Of a stretch of 62,973 bases of DNA, positions 33,434 through 45,158 are shown in pieces. The stretch's first letter is position 1. Each line of letters opens with the position of its first letter. The DNA is from an uncultured Pseudomonadales bacterium (GTDB lineage: Bacteria; Pseudomonadota; Gammaproteobacteria; Pseudomonadales; Pseudohongiellaceae), in assembly GCA_905478195.1 (NCBI GenBank), contig CAJQHM010000025.1:1-62973 (forward strand). The letters are read 5' to 3'. The position numbers and the translations under genes are program-made. The notes beneath the pieces are model-generated. The model was not told where the DNA came from and made no database searches. It was given only the letters and a program-made list of their open reading frames with translations.

Positions 33434-34837
33434 ATGACCCTAGTTGCAACCCAGGCTGACCATGAGGCGATCCCCGCGTCTATATTCAGAGCCTATGACA
33501 TTCGCGGAATCGCCGAGCTACAACTGTCCAAAGACAGCGTTAGATTGATTGGGCAGGCGATAGGTAGCGAAGCGCTAGACCAAAACATCGCTACATTATT
33601 GATTGGATACGACGGCAGACTCTCTAGCCCCAGCCTCTCCATCGCACTAATCGAAGGTATTCGCAGCAGCGGTTGCAACGTGGTAAGCCTTGGCCTGATA
33701 CCAACCCCTTTGCTGTATTTTGCAACCCATACAACCGATTTTGATTCTGGCGTTATGCTAACCGCCAGTCACAATCCATCTAACTATAATGGTTTGAAGG
33801 TCGTATTCCATCAAACCAGCCTCGCCGAGAACCAGATACAATCGCTTCGTTCTCGAATAGAAACCAATCGGTTAAGAACAGGCGATGGCGGCTTTGCCGA
33901 GCTTGATATCGACAAGCTCTATATAGAGGACATTTGCCGACGCATTAAGCTAGAACAACCGTTAAAGGTTGTAGTCGACTGCGGAAACGCAGTGCCTGGA
34001 AAAGTAGCGCCGGTATTACTAGGCGCCCTGGGATGTGACGTGTATCCGATATTCTGCGAGATCGATGGCAATTTTCCGAATCATCATCCCGATCCAACTG
34101 TTCCGAAAAATTTAGTGGCACTAGCTGCCACCGTGTTGGAGAAGAAAGCCGATGTTGGGGTTGCTCTGGATGGCGATGGCGACCGCGTCGGGCTAATCAC
34201 TAATCTGGGAAACTTTGTGGATGCCGATCGCATGCTAATGCTTCTGGTGCAAGCCATTGTTCCCAATTTCCCAAACAGGGCAGTTGTATACGATGTAAAG
34301 TGCAGCAGCAAACTCGGAACCCTGATCGCAGAGTCTGGCGCGCTTCCAGTTATGCATAGAAGCGGCCACTCTTTTATGAAACAAAAAATGCAGGAGGCCA
34401 ATGCCATCCTGGGCGGCGAGTTTGCCGCTCATATCTTTATCAGAGACGATTGGTTTGGGTTCGATGATGGAATGTATGTGGCGGCCCGATTACTAAAAAT
34501 ACTCAGCGAGTCCTCTAAGACTAGTGATGAGCTATTCGATCAATTCGACACGGGTTTCTCTACCTCGGAGATAAAGATTGAAGTCGCTGAAGAACGTAAA
34601 TTCTTATTGATGGAACAATTACTCGAGCTGGCTGATTTTCCGGCAGCAAAACAGATAACTCTGGACGGGCTTCGTGTTGAATATGCAGACGGCTGGGGCC
34701 TTATTCGCGCCTCAAACACCAGTCCAGCCCTACTGCTTCGCTTCGAGGCAGATACTCAAACCAGGCTGCTGGAAATACAGAATCAATTTAAAGCTTTACT
34801 ACGCAGCGCAGATAAGGATTTAGAAATAGGCTTTTAG
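33434..34837 (+). CDS. algC: Phosphomannomutase/phosphoglucomutase
   Basis: About 467 residues, alpha-D-phosphohexomutase family, closest to AlgC of Pseudomonas. The phosphoserine loop is TASHNPSNYNGLK near residue 110, the magnesium loop is DGDGDR near 250, the sugar loop is GGEFAAHIF near 340, and the phosphate loop RASNTSPALLLRFE is near the end. It interconverts mannose/glucose 6- and 1-phosphates for LPS core and polysaccharide precursors. An upstream GTG at 33422 would add four residues; neither start has a strong ribosome site. It stands between coaBC and argB, as in Pseudomonas. Confidence 0.9.
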   Translation: MTLVATQADHEAIPASIFRAYDIRGIAELQLSKDSVRLIGQAIGSEALDQNIATLLIGYDGRLSSPSLSIALIEGIRSSGCNVVSLGLIPTPLLYFATHTTDFDSGVMLTASHNPSNYNGLKVVFHQTSLAENQIQSLRSRIETNRLRTGDGGFAELDIDKLYIEDICRRIKLEQPLKVVVDCGNAVPGKVAPVLLGALGCDVYPIFCEIDGNFPNHHPDPTVPKNLVALAATVLEKKADVGVALDGDGDRVGLITNLGNFVDADRMLMLLVQAIVPNFPNRAVVYDVKCSSKLGTLIAESGALPVMHRSGHSFMKQKMQEANAILGGEFAAHIFIRDDWFGFDDGMYVAARLLKILSESSKTSDELFDQFDTGFSTSEIKIEVAEERKFLLMEQLLELADFPAAKQITLDGLRVEYADGWGLIRASNTSPALLLRFEADTQTRLLEIQNQFKALLRSADKDLEIGF

Positions 34838-34862
34838 GACGCTATAAAGAGCTAATAGCTGA

Positions 34863-35822
<960 letters not shown>

Positions 35823-35840
35823 CCAGGCAATACAGAAGAC

Positions 35841-36467
35841 ATGGATAAAGCCAACAAAGTTTCTCGGAAAGATCAGATCCTGCAGGCGCTAGCGCGCATG
35901 CTGGAATCGGCGCCGGGCGAGCGTATTACTACCGCCGCTCTAGCCAGAGAGGTCGGCGTCTCTGAGGCAGCCCTGTACCGACACTTTCCCAGTAAGGCGA
36001 GAATGTTCGAAGGGCTTATCAAGTTTATCGAAGATACCCTGTTTGCTCGAATCTCAAGAATCGTCAGTGAGGAAGATAGTGCAGCGATTCGTTGCCAGAA
36101 TATTCTTCTGCTACTCCTTACCTTCTGCGATAAGAATCCGGGGATGACTCGCCTGCTAACCGGAGACGCGCTTGCCGGTGAGACAGAAAGACTACGGGAA
36201 CGTATTGCACAATTCTTCAATCGTCTGGAAGCTCAGCTCAAGCAAGTCCTGCGAGAAGCGCAGATCAGAGAGAATCTAAAAACTACTATCTCTCCTGCCA
36301 TTCTGGCAAATCTATTACTCGCCTCTTGCGAAGGGAGGTTGGTGCAGTTCGTGCGTAGCGAGTTTAAGGTATCCCCGTTAGACAATTGGGACACCCAGTG
36401 GGATTTTCTAAGCAAAAACTTATTAGAACCCTATACCATTGGCCCCGAAACCGAATCGGCCGACTAG
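35841..36467 (+). CDS. slmA: Nucleoid occlusion factor SlmA
   Basis: A 208-residue TetR-family protein. The N-terminal helix-turn-helix (ITTAALAREVGVSEAALYRHF, key residues VSEAALYRHFPSK) is that of SlmA, which binds specific chromosomal sites and blocks FtsZ polymerisation over the nucleoid. The C-terminal all-helical domain and length agree. Neighbouring argB and pyrE give the usual context. Its stop lies 6 bases from the convergent pyrE stop. Confidence 0.9.
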   Translation: MDKANKVSRKDQILQALARMLESAPGERITTAALAREVGVSEAALYRHFPSKARMFEGLIKFIEDTLFARISRIVSEEDSAAIRCQNILLLLLTFCDKNPGMTRLLTGDALAGETERLRERIAQFFNRLEAQLKQVLREAQIRENLKTTISPAILANLLLASCEGRLVQFVRSEFKVSPLDNWDTQWDFLSKNLLEPYTIGPETESAD

Positions 36468-36473
36468 ATAGCT

Positions 36474-37127
36474 CTAGGCCGAAATTCCAAACTCTTCTCG
36501 ATAAGCCACAACCGCATCTAGATACGGCTGCAGTTTGTCGTTTTCGCTGACCACTAAATAATCCACGATATTCTGTAGGCTTATTATACTAACAACCTTT
36601 ATTTGGTAACTCTGCTCGATTTCTTGAATCGCGGAGAGCTCGCCCATTCCTTTCTCCTGCCTATCCATAGCAACGGCGATACCATTTAATTTTGCGCCGT
36701 TAGCGCTGATGATCTCGACCGCTTCGCGCACAGCAGTGCCGGCAGTAATTACATCATCGACGATTAGAACATTGCCACTAAGCTCCGCGCCGACTATAGA
36801 CCCGCCCTCACCATGGGCCTTCGCTTCCTTGCGATTAAAACAATAAGGCTTATTCACCTGGTGATTACTTGCCAGGGCCATCGCTGTAGCCGTAGCTAGG
36901 GGTATGCCCTTATAGGCTGGCCCGAACAGAACGTCGTAATCGATGTCGGAGGCTATGATCGAAGCGGCATAGCACCCTGCGAGGAAAGAAAGCTTCTCAC
37001 CCGTATTGAACAGTCCGGCATTGAAAAAGTACGGGCTGACTCTTCCCGATTTGAGAGTAAATTCACCGAAACGTAGAATCTCATTCTCAATAACAAAATT
37101 TAGAAAGTCTTTTTGGAAATCTTGCAT
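36474..37127 (-). CDS. pyrE: Orotate phosphoribosyltransferase
   Basis: A 217-residue enzyme joining orotate to PRPP in pyrimidine synthesis. The PRPP loop [17 protein letters not shown] is near residue 120, and [11 protein letters not shown] near 70 and [10 protein letters not shown] near 100 form the rest of the active site. It is downstream of rph by 39 bases, the widespread rph-pyrE order. Confidence 0.95.
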   Translation of the reverse strand: MQDFQKDFLNFVIENEILRFGEFTLKSGRVSPYFFNAGLFNTGEKLSFLAGCYAASIIASDIDYDVLFGPAYKGIPLATATAMALASNHQVNKPYCFNRKEAKAHGEGGSIVGAELSGNVLIVDDVITAGTAVREAVEIISANGAKLNGIAVAMDRQEKGMGELSAIQEIEQSYQIKVVSIISLQNIVDYLVVSENDKLQPYLDAVVAYREEFGISA

Positions 37128-37166
37128 CGTATCCTCGTGTCCCCGAATCGTGGCTCAACTCTGATG

Positions 37167-37892
37167 TCAGATAAGCGCCTGCTTCTGCTTTTCTACTAAT
37201 TCTTTTATGCCGCTATTGCCTAGCGCAAGCATCTCAAGCAATTGATCGTGACTGAAGTCCCCATCCTCACCGGTGCCTTGTACTTCGATAAACCCGCCCG
37301 ATTCAGTCATAACGATATTCATATCAGTCTCTGCATTGGAATCTTCGTCATAATCGAGGTCAAGCACCGCATGCCCCTGATAGATACCAACGGATACCGA
37401 GGCAATTAACTGCTTGGCCGGATTACCGCTTACCATCTTATTGGCGATCATGTGATTGATCGCATCCATCATCGCAACACAGCCACCGGTGATAGAAGCG
37501 GTTCGAGTCCCCCCATCGGCTTGAATCACGTCACAATCTACCTTGATCGTGTGTTCGCCCAACTGAGTTAGGTCTATCGCCGCTCGCAATGAACGACCGA
37601 TGAGGCGCTGAATCTCCAGGCTTCGCCCCGACTGCTTGCCTCTGGAGGCCTCTCTATCCATACGGGTGTTCGTGGAGCGCGGCAACATGCCGTATTCCGC
37701 CGTTATCCAACCCTTGCCGCTGCCTTTTAGAAAGCGTGGAACCGAAGTTTCAACGCTGGCATTACATAGCACTTTTGTATCACCAAACTCGACAAGCACC
37801 GAGCCCTCTGCATGCTTCGTATAGTTTCTGCTAATGGAGATATCGCGCAACTGGTCTGCGACTCTAAGGCTTGGTCTTTTGAGTTCAGTCAT
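37167..37892 (-). CDS. rph: Ribonuclease PH
   Basis: A 241-residue phosphorolytic exoribonuclease that trims tRNA 3-prime ends. [20 protein letters not shown] and the core [15 protein letters not shown] are diagnostic. The start at 37892 is selected by CACAGGAAAATT just upstream (AGGA, 6-base spacing); a longer start at 37919 would add nine residues without support. It is divergent from yicC. Confidence 0.95.
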   Translation of the reverse strand: MTELKRPSLRVADQLRDISISRNYTKHAEGSVLVEFGDTKVLCNASVETSVPRFLKGSGKGWITAEYGMLPRSTNTRMDREASRGKQSGRSLEIQRLIGRSLRAAIDLTQLGEHTIKVDCDVIQADGGTRTASITGGCVAMMDAINHMIANKMVSGNPAKQLIASVSVGIYQGHAVLDLDYDEDSNAETDMNIVMTESGGFIEVQGTGEDGDFSHDQLLEMLALGNSGIKELVEKQKQALI

Positions 37893-38086
37893 AATTTTCC
37901 TGTGGATTATTGTCTGCAAGCGTATGACTTGCCGCGGACAAATTATCCTAGATATTGATTGTTATAGCGAGCTGCAAGCGCTGCCGGTACGAAGACCATG
38001 GGAAATACAATGTACACTGTGATTACAACGCGATTAGGTTAAAATGTGACCTGCCAGATACGGCTTCAGTAATTGGACAATAGACT

Positions 38087-38953
38087 ATGACATTAAGTAT
38101 GACTGCCTTCTCCCGGCAGCAGCAAGAACAGGAATGGGGTTCGCTGACTTGGGAGATTCGTTCTGTGAATCATCGCTACCTCGAAGCCAATGTGCGCCTA
38201 CCCGAGTCATTTCGGGCTTTGGAGAACGCTGTTCGCGAAGCTGTACGTAAACGGCTCACCCGCGGCAAGGTCGAGTGTCAGCTACGCTTTCAGTCCGAGG
38301 CGAACGTCTCCACCGAGCTACATCTGAATAGGCCATTGATTCAACAACTGGTTCAGGCAAACGTGGAAATTGAGCAGATTACTGGCACATCATCGAGCCT
38401 GAGCAATATGGAGGTCCTGCGCTGGCCCGGTGTCATCGAAGAGCAAGACTTCGATAGAACGACTATCGAGAAACAGGCCCTCACACTATTCACCGCCGCG
38501 TTAGACGACCTGGTGGCTACCAGAGAGAGAGAAGGCGCGGAGCTACAGGGCTTTATCACACAGCGTATCGATTCTATCCGCGAGATCGTGGTCAGTGTCC
38601 GCGAGAAGATGCCCGAAATTCTAGCGAAGCAGAAACAAGCACTGCTCGATCGCCTACACGACCTGCAGGCGGAACTCGAACCCACAAGACTGGAACAAGA
38701 GGTATCGCTACTCGCGCAGAAAGCCGATGTGGAAGAAGAGCTGGATCGCCTCGATTCACACCTAAATGAGGTTGCACGTGTCTTGAATGCGAAGGGACAG
38801 AAGGGGCGGCGTCTCGATTTCCTCATGCAGGAGCTCAATCGCGAGGCAAATACGCTGTCCTCTAAATCGATTGTTGTCGAAACCACACTAAGTGCGGTTG
38901 AATTGAAGGTGTTGATTGAGCAAATGCGTGAACAGATTCAAAATATCGAGTAA
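38087..38953 (+). CDS. yicC: YicC-family endoribonuclease
   Basis: A 288-residue protein. The beginning SMTAFSRQQQEQEWGSLTW, with EIRSVNHRYLE soon after, and the end KVLIEQMREQIQNIE are typical of YicC. The C-terminal DUF1732 region has EEELDRLDSHLNEVARVL and GRRLDFLMQELNREANTL. E. coli YicC is an endoribonuclease acting on a small RNA. It is adjacent to rph and gmk, a conserved arrangement. Confidence 0.92.
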   Translation: MTLSMTAFSRQQQEQEWGSLTWEIRSVNHRYLEANVRLPESFRALENAVREAVRKRLTRGKVECQLRFQSEANVSTELHLNRPLIQQLVQANVEIEQITGTSSSLSNMEVLRWPGVIEEQDFDRTTIEKQALTLFTAALDDLVATREREGAELQGFITQRIDSIREIVVSVREKMPEILAKQKQALLDRLHDLQAELEPTRLEQEVSLLAQKADVEEELDRLDSHLNEVARVLNAKGQKGRRLDFLMQELNREANTLSSKSIVVETTLSAVELKVLIEQMREQIQNIE

Positions 38954-39610
<657 letters not shown>

Positions 39611-39791
39611 TTCCAAATAGCCTATTCTTAGGCTCCCGGGCGTCCAAGAATTGTATGCATTCTGACTCAGAATTCAGTAAAATCCCCGGTCCTCGTTAAA
39701 TATGCTCCTTTGAGCCAGGTGCCCTCCGCCGAAATTGCTTGTATTCGGACAGGTCGGCACCATAAAACATGAAGAACACTAAGGGTTAGGT

Positions 39792-40142
39792 ATGGCTAGA
39801 ATCACTGTAGAAGATTGTTTGGAAAATGTTGATAACCGCTTTGAGCTGGTCATGGTCTCCAGCAAACGCTCGCGGCAGATTCAGACTGGCGGCAAAGACC
39901 CGCTGGTCTCCGTCGACAACGACAAGCCTACGGTACTCGCGCTGAGAGAGATCGCCGAAGGCCTGATAGACGCCAGCATCCTAATTGCCAAGCCGCCCAG
40001 TATAGAGCTGGAAGAGCTGGCTGAAGAGGCTAGCGAAGAAGTTCAGGAAGTCGCAGCTGAGGCCGGCGAAACTGTAGAAGCCGCTGCAAGCGAAGAGGCC
40101 CCCGAGCCAGCAGATACGGAAAAGCCTGCCGAAGACGCTTAA
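39792..40142 (+). CDS. rpoZ: RNA polymerase omega subunit
   Basis: A 116-residue subunit of RNA polymerase. [19 protein letters not shown] and [13 protein letters not shown] are diagnostic. The omega core ends near residue 72. The remaining ~45 residues are an Ala/Glu-rich acidic tail, longer than in E. coli. It lies 31 bases before spoT, and omega is part of the ppGpp binding site on the polymerase. Confidence 0.95.
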   Translation: MARITVEDCLENVDNRFELVMVSSKRSRQIQTGGKDPLVSVDNDKPTVLALREIAEGLIDASILIAKPPSIELEELAEEASEEVQEVAAEAGETVEAAASEEAPEPADTEKPAEDA

Positions 40143-40173
40143 CCCCCCTATTTAGCCACTCAGGAGTCGAGTC

Positions 40174-42354
40174 TTGCAGGTCCCAATGATAGACAACATC
40201 GACTCTTTAGCCTCAGGCCTTACTAGCTATCTAGAGAAGGATCAGGTTAACAGCGTACGTCGAGCCTATTACTATGCGGAACAAGCCCATGAGGGTCAGT
40301 TCCGACGTGGTGGCGACCCCTACGTCACCCACCCCCTCGCCGTAGCCGGTATTCTCAGCGAAATGCACATGGATCATCAGAGTCTGATGGCCGCAATGCT
40401 GCACGACGTAATCGAAGATACAGGCATTACCAAGACCGCCATCAAGTCACAATTTGGTAACTCAGTCGCCGACCTGGTAGATGGTGTCAGCAAGCTCAAC
40501 AAGATCACCTTCAGCAGTCGCGCCGAGGCACAGGCAGAGAACTTTCAGAAAATGGCCATGGCCATGGCGAAGGATCTGCGTGTGATCTTGGTAAAGATCG
40601 CGGACCGCCTGCACAATATGCGCACCTTGGATGTTCTTGCGCCAGACAAGCGTCGGCGCATAGCCAGAGAAACCCTCGACATCTATGCCCCCATCGCCAA
40701 CAGGCTGGGCATGAATACCGTCAGAGTGGAATTTGAAGAGCTGGGCTTTGCCGCTCTCTATCCGATGCGTGCCCGTCGTATTTCAGCTGCGGTAAAAAGC
40801 ATCCGCGGCAACAGAAAAGAAATTCTGTCCAAGATCGAAACCTCAATCTCAGCCTGCCTCGAACGCGAAGGCCTGCCAGGTCGTTGCGCCGGTCGGGAGA
40901 AACATCTCTACAGTATCTACGAAAAAATGCGCAGCAAGCGTAAATCTTTCTCCGAGATCATGGACGTTTACGCGTTTCGAATTGTGGTCGATCGAGTGGA
41001 TACTTGTTACCGGGTTCTCGGGGCCGTGCACAGTTTGTACAAACCAGTTCCTGGTCGCTTCAAAGACTATATTGCTATTCCCAAGGCCAATGGCTATCAA
41101 TCTTTGCACACCACTCTATTCGGTATGCACGGCGTGCCCATCGAAATTCAAATTCGCACGGAAGAGATGGAAGCCATGGCGAATAACGGTATTGCTGCGC
41201 ACTGGCTATATAAGTCCAGTGAAGATCTACCCAATAATCCACACGTGCGTGCACGCGAATGGGTTAATGGCCTGCTAGACATGCAGAAGAATGCCGGCAA
41301 CTCACTAGAGTTTATCGAGAACGTTAAGATCGACCTGTTTCCCGATGAGATCTATGTTTTTACACCGAAAGGTACAATTTTTGAGCTGCCCGCCGGGTCA
41401 ACCGCTGTCGACTTCGCCTATGCGATTCATACCGATGTAGGTAACTCCTGTGTTGCCTGTCGTATAAGTCGCCGCCTTGCTCCGCTAAGCGAGCCACTGC
41501 AGAGCGGGCAGACCGTCGAAATTATTACTGCCCCGGGAACACAGCCAAACCCCGCCTGGTTGAGTTTTGTTATTACTGGCAAGGCGCGCAGTAATATTCG
41601 TCACTACCTGAAAAATCAGAAGCAATCAGAATCAGTAGCTCTTGGCAGGCGTCTGCTTAATAAGGCCTTAGCCGGCTTCGGCAACCAGCTGGATAGTATC
41701 CAGCAGACGAATATCGATGAGGTTCTACACCAGACCAGCCTGAAATCCATGGATCAATTGTTAGAAGAAATTGGCTTGGGCAACCGCATGTCCTATATGG
41801 TCGCGCAGCGACTAACTGCACAGAGTAATATTTCCACCGATGATGCGCAGAAAGAATCAGACAAACAGGGTTCTCTGGATATTCGCGGATCTGAGGGGAT
41901 GGTGATGAATTATGCCAAGTGCTGTCATCCGATACCTGGCGACCCAATCGTCGGCCATATCAGCTCCGGTCGCGGCATGGTGATTCACACAGACGACTGC
42001 AATAATATCGCCGACATCCGTGACAATCCGGAGAAATGTGTATCGGTTCGATGGGATCCTGACGTTGAGGGCGAGTTCTCGGTCGAGCTTCGCGTCGAGC
42101 TAGAAAATCAACGCGGCATCATAGCAACTCTCGCCACAACGATTACCGGCACAGAGGCAAACATAGAAAAGATTTCTACCGTCGAGAGAGACGCTCGATT
42201 CAGTATCGTGAACCTGTCGCTGAATGTGCACAACCGTGTGCATTTGGCGCGAGTCATGAAGCGCGTACGACTTATCAAGCCTGTTGCGAAAGTAACACGA
42301 GTTAAGAGCCGCAAGGTACGAAAGACAATCAAAAACATCGTTGGTAGCCACTAG
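40174..42354 (+). CDS. spoT: Bifunctional ppGpp synthetase/hydrolase SpoT
   Basis: A 726-residue stringent-response enzyme. An HD hydrolase domain (about 45-200) has THPLAVAGILSEMHMDH and LHDVIEDT with the metal His-Asp. The RelA/SpoT synthetase region (about 230-360) has YRVLGAVHSLYKPVPGRFKD, and TGS (about 400-460) has VFTPKGTIFELPAGSTAVDF. The C-terminus carries the conserved-Cys/zinc-finger region (YAKCCHPIPGDPIVG) and an ACT domain. TTG at 40174 has CAGGAG 7 bases upstream; ATG at 40186 is the alternative start, with a weaker site. Confidence 0.95.
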   Translation: MQVPMIDNIDSLASGLTSYLEKDQVNSVRRAYYYAEQAHEGQFRRGGDPYVTHPLAVAGILSEMHMDHQSLMAAMLHDVIEDTGITKTAIKSQFGNSVADLVDGVSKLNKITFSSRAEAQAENFQKMAMAMAKDLRVILVKIADRLHNMRTLDVLAPDKRRRIARETLDIYAPIANRLGMNTVRVEFEELGFAALYPMRARRISAAVKSIRGNRKEILSKIETSISACLEREGLPGRCAGREKHLYSIYEKMRSKRKSFSEIMDVYAFRIVVDRVDTCYRVLGAVHSLYKPVPGRFKDYIAIPKANGYQSLHTTLFGMHGVPIEIQIRTEEMEAMANNGIAAHWLYKSSEDLPNNPHVRAREWVNGLLDMQKNAGNSLEFIENVKIDLFPDEIYVFTPKGTIFELPAGSTAVDFAYAIHTDVGNSCVACRISRRLAPLSEPLQSGQTVEIITAPGTQPNPAWLSFVITGKARSNIRHYLKNQKQSESVALGRRLLNKALAGFGNQLDSIQQTNIDEVLHQTSLKSMDQLLEEIGLGNRMSYMVAQRLTAQSNISTDDAQKESDKQGSLDIRGSEGMVMNYAKCCHPIPGDPIVGHISSGRGMVIHTDDCNNIADIRDNPEKCVSVRWDPDVEGEFSVELRVELENQRGIIATLATTITGTEANIEKISTVERDARFSIVNLSLNVHNRVHLARVMKRVRLIKPVAKVTRVKSRKVRKTIKNIVGSH

Positions 42355-42376
42355 CAAAAATCACTGGATAAAACCC

Positions 42377-42760
42377 ATGACAACACTCGAGCAAGTTCAT
42401 TCCAATACGGCGCCACAGGCGATCGGCCCCTACTCGCAGGCCATTAAGGCAGGCTCTATCGTTTTCCTATCGGGACAGATTCCCTTGAATCCGGAAACCA
42501 TGGAACTGGTAAGCGACGACGTCGCTGCGCAGACCCACCAAGTCTTCAAGAACCTAATCGCTGTCGCCGAAGCTGCCGGCGGTGGCCTGGCGAACACCGT
42601 TAAGCTAACCATCTATCTGACCGATCTTGGAGACTTTGCTGTAGTGAATGAGATCATGGCTGGCTATTTCAACGAGCCCTATCCTGCTCGCGCGACAATT
42701 CAGGTGAGCGCTCTGCCCAAGGGTTCTGCCGTAGAGATCGACGCCGTCCTCGCACTCTAG
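42377..42760 (+). CDS. ridA: RidA-family enamine/imine deaminase
   Basis: A 127-residue YjgF/YER057c/UK114 protein that hydrolyses reactive 2-aminoacrylate and other enamines. APQAIGPYSQAIKAG and the catalytic-Arg segment PARATIQVSALPKGS are typical. The start at 42377 fits the family length; the upstream in-frame start overlaps spoT. It follows spoT by about 22 bases, a conserved pairing in Gammaproteobacteria. Confidence 0.93.
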   Translation: MTTLEQVHSNTAPQAIGPYSQAIKAGSIVFLSGQIPLNPETMELVSDDVAAQTHQVFKNLIAVAEAAGGGLANTVKLTIYLTDLGDFAVVNEIMAGYFNEPYPARATIQVSALPKGSAVEIDAVLAL

Positions 42761-42919
42761 TCGGCGCTGTGGTCAGCCTATCTAGGCGCATTCGTAGCAC
42801 TACTGTATAAAAACACATATACTTTGCTCTGGCCTGCCTAAACGACTTGCACTAAGTCAGCCTAGGCACTGTCGAGCAATCTCGCCAATGCTCTGAGCGC
42901 TACTGGACCCTATGCATCT

Positions 42920-45037
42920 GTGAATGCTGCTAGCCAACAACTAGATAAGATTCCCGTCACACGCTTGAAAGGCGTTGGCGCAGCGCTTGAGAAGAAGCTC
43001 AACTCCATTGGCATTGCCACTCTGCAGGATTTGCTGTTTCATCTCCCTTTTCGTTATGAAGACAGAAGCCGAGTCGCGTCGATTGGCTCAATTGCCGCAG
43101 GTGACACCGTTCAGGTACAGGGCGAGGTTATGAACGCGGATATTCAATTCGGTAGGCGTCGCAGCCTGCGCTGCACAATCAAAGACAATAGTGGATTTCT
43201 CACACTTCGCTTCTTCCATTTTAGTAATGCACAGAAAAGTTCTCTGGCCGTCGGTAGCCAGATCCGCTGCTATGGCGAAGTGCGACGGGGCAGATCGGGA
43301 CTAGAGATTTTTCATCCCGAATATAGAGTCGTGCGGGATAACGAGGAAGTCGTCGTCGATAACTGTCTTACTGCTATCTATCCAGCCACAGAGGGCTTGG
43401 GGCAGGCTAGATTGCGTAGCATAGCTAATCAGGCTTTAGCGTATCTGCCTGCAAAGGATAATGCACAGCAGCTAGAGGGTTCTGCCCTGCAAGAATTCCT
43501 TCCACCACAGATCATTCAGAAATTTCACCTTCACTCCCTAATCGATGCAATAAGACTGATTCATCGACCACCGCTTGAGACTCCATTGAGTTGGTTAAGC
43601 GAAGGCAAGAACCCCGGCCAGCATCGGCTTTCATTCGAAGAATTGCTTGCACATCGATTATGCATGCGCCGCTTCAAGTCTGACTCGCAGCAACAGCCGG
43701 CGCCGAATTTTGCTGATTCACCCGAGCTACTAAGACGCTTTCTAGCACAGCTACCTTTCACTCTGACAAATGGCCAGCAGCGCGCCTATAAAGAGATCAG
43801 CGAGGATCTGGCGCGGGCCTGCCCTATGCTGCGCCTTCTGCAGGGGGATGTGGGTTCCGGAAAGACTGTCGTAGCCGCACTTTCAGCTCTACAGGCAATC
43901 GCCGCTGGCTATCAAGTAGCACTGATGGCTCCCACTGAGCTACTAGCAGAACAGCACTATGCAAATTTCTGTCAGTGGTTCGAGCCACTAGATATTAATG
44001 TGGGTTGGCTAAGCGGTAAAACCAAAGGAAAGCATCGTGTAGAACAACTCGGCTCAGTAGCCGACGGAAGCTGCCAACTGCTGGTTGGAACCCATGCCCT
44101 GTTTCAAGATGAGGTGATCTATAAGAAGCTTGGGCTAATCATCATCGATGAGCAACATCGCTTCGGTGTTCACCAGCGGCTCGCTCTGCGCGAAAAGGCA
44201 AACCAGCATGCCTTAAATCCACATCAGCTGGTAATGACGGCGACACCAATACCGCGAACACTGGCCATGAGTGCCTATGCGGATCTGGACAATTCAATTA
44301 TCGACGAGCTCCCACCCGGGCGAATCCCCGTTAACACCGCCATAATTTCCAACGATCGCCGCGACCAGGTTATGCAGCGCATCGAACAGGCCTGTAAAGA
44401 AAACAGTCAGGCCTATTGGGTTTGCACGCTGATCGAGGAAAGCGAAGCCCTGGAATGTCAGGCCGCCGAAGTGACAGCGGAGCAACTCGCGCAACAACTT
44501 CCGGAAATAAAAGTTGGACTTATTCATGGCCGCATGAAACCTCAGGAGAAAGCCCAGATCATGCAGCGATTCAAACAGGGCGACCTACAGCTACTAGTAG
44601 CGACAACGGTCATCGAGGTTGGGGTCGATGTGCCGAATGCCAGTCTAATGGTTATCGAGAACCCTGAGCGACTGGGTCTAGCACAGCTACATCAACTCAG
44701 GGGTCGTGTCGGGCGTGGATCAACCCACAGTCACTGTATCTTGTTATACCAGAACCCACTTTCCAACGCCGGCAAGCAACGCCTGTCGGTAATGCGCGAA
44801 AGCACCGATGGCTTCTATATCGCGGAAAAAGATCTCGAACTACGCGGCCCAGGGCAGGTCTTAGGCACACAACAAACTGGATTGATGAGCTTTAAAGTAG
44901 CCGACATCAGTCGCGATGCCGATTTATTAGACCAGGTCAAAGAGGCTTCCGAGATTGTATTGGAACAATACCCTGAGATCGTCGATCCTCTTATTAAGCG
45001 CTGGTTAGGCGATAACGAGAACTATGCGAACGTATAG
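42920..45037 (+). CDS. recG: ATP-dependent DNA helicase RecG
   Basis: A 705-residue helicase that remodels stalled replication forks. The N-terminal wedge/OB domain includes LKGVGAALEKKLNSIGI and LFHLPFRYEDR. The motor has Walker A LQGDVGSGKTVVAALSAL near 305, DEQH box IIIDEQHRFGVHQR, TATPIPRTLAM, and the late QLRGRVGRGSTHSHC. The start is GTG at 42920; an ATG 4 bases later is out of frame. Confidence 0.95.
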   Translation: MNAASQQLDKIPVTRLKGVGAALEKKLNSIGIATLQDLLFHLPFRYEDRSRVASIGSIAAGDTVQVQGEVMNADIQFGRRRSLRCTIKDNSGFLTLRFFHFSNAQKSSLAVGSQIRCYGEVRRGRSGLEIFHPEYRVVRDNEEVVVDNCLTAIYPATEGLGQARLRSIANQALAYLPAKDNAQQLEGSALQEFLPPQIIQKFHLHSLIDAIRLIHRPPLETPLSWLSEGKNPGQHRLSFEELLAHRLCMRRFKSDSQQQPAPNFADSPELLRRFLAQLPFTLTNGQQRAYKEISEDLARACPMLRLLQGDVGSGKTVVAALSALQAIAAGYQVALMAPTELLAEQHYANFCQWFEPLDINVGWLSGKTKGKHRVEQLGSVADGSCQLLVGTHALFQDEVIYKKLGLIIIDEQHRFGVHQRLALREKANQHALNPHQLVMTATPIPRTLAMSAYADLDNSIIDELPPGRIPVNTAIISNDRRDQVMQRIEQACKENSQAYWVCTLIEESEALECQAAEVTAEQLAQQLPEIKVGLIHGRMKPQEKAQIMQRFKQGDLQLLVATTVIEVGVDVPNASLMVIENPERLGLAQLHQLRGRVGRGSTHSHCILLYQNPLSNAGKQRLSVMRESTDGFYIAEKDLELRGPGQVLGTQQTGLMSFKVADISRDADLLDQVKEASEIVLEQYPEIVDPLIKRWLGDNENYANV

Positions 45038-45158
45038 CCTGGCAAGCTATTGATCACACTACCCAGCAGTGAATTCTCGCTTTTACTCTAAGGCTAAAGT
45101 CTTCTATGCTAGCGGCTCAATCAATAGGCGGTAGCCAAGTATTAACGTCCCTCACCAT

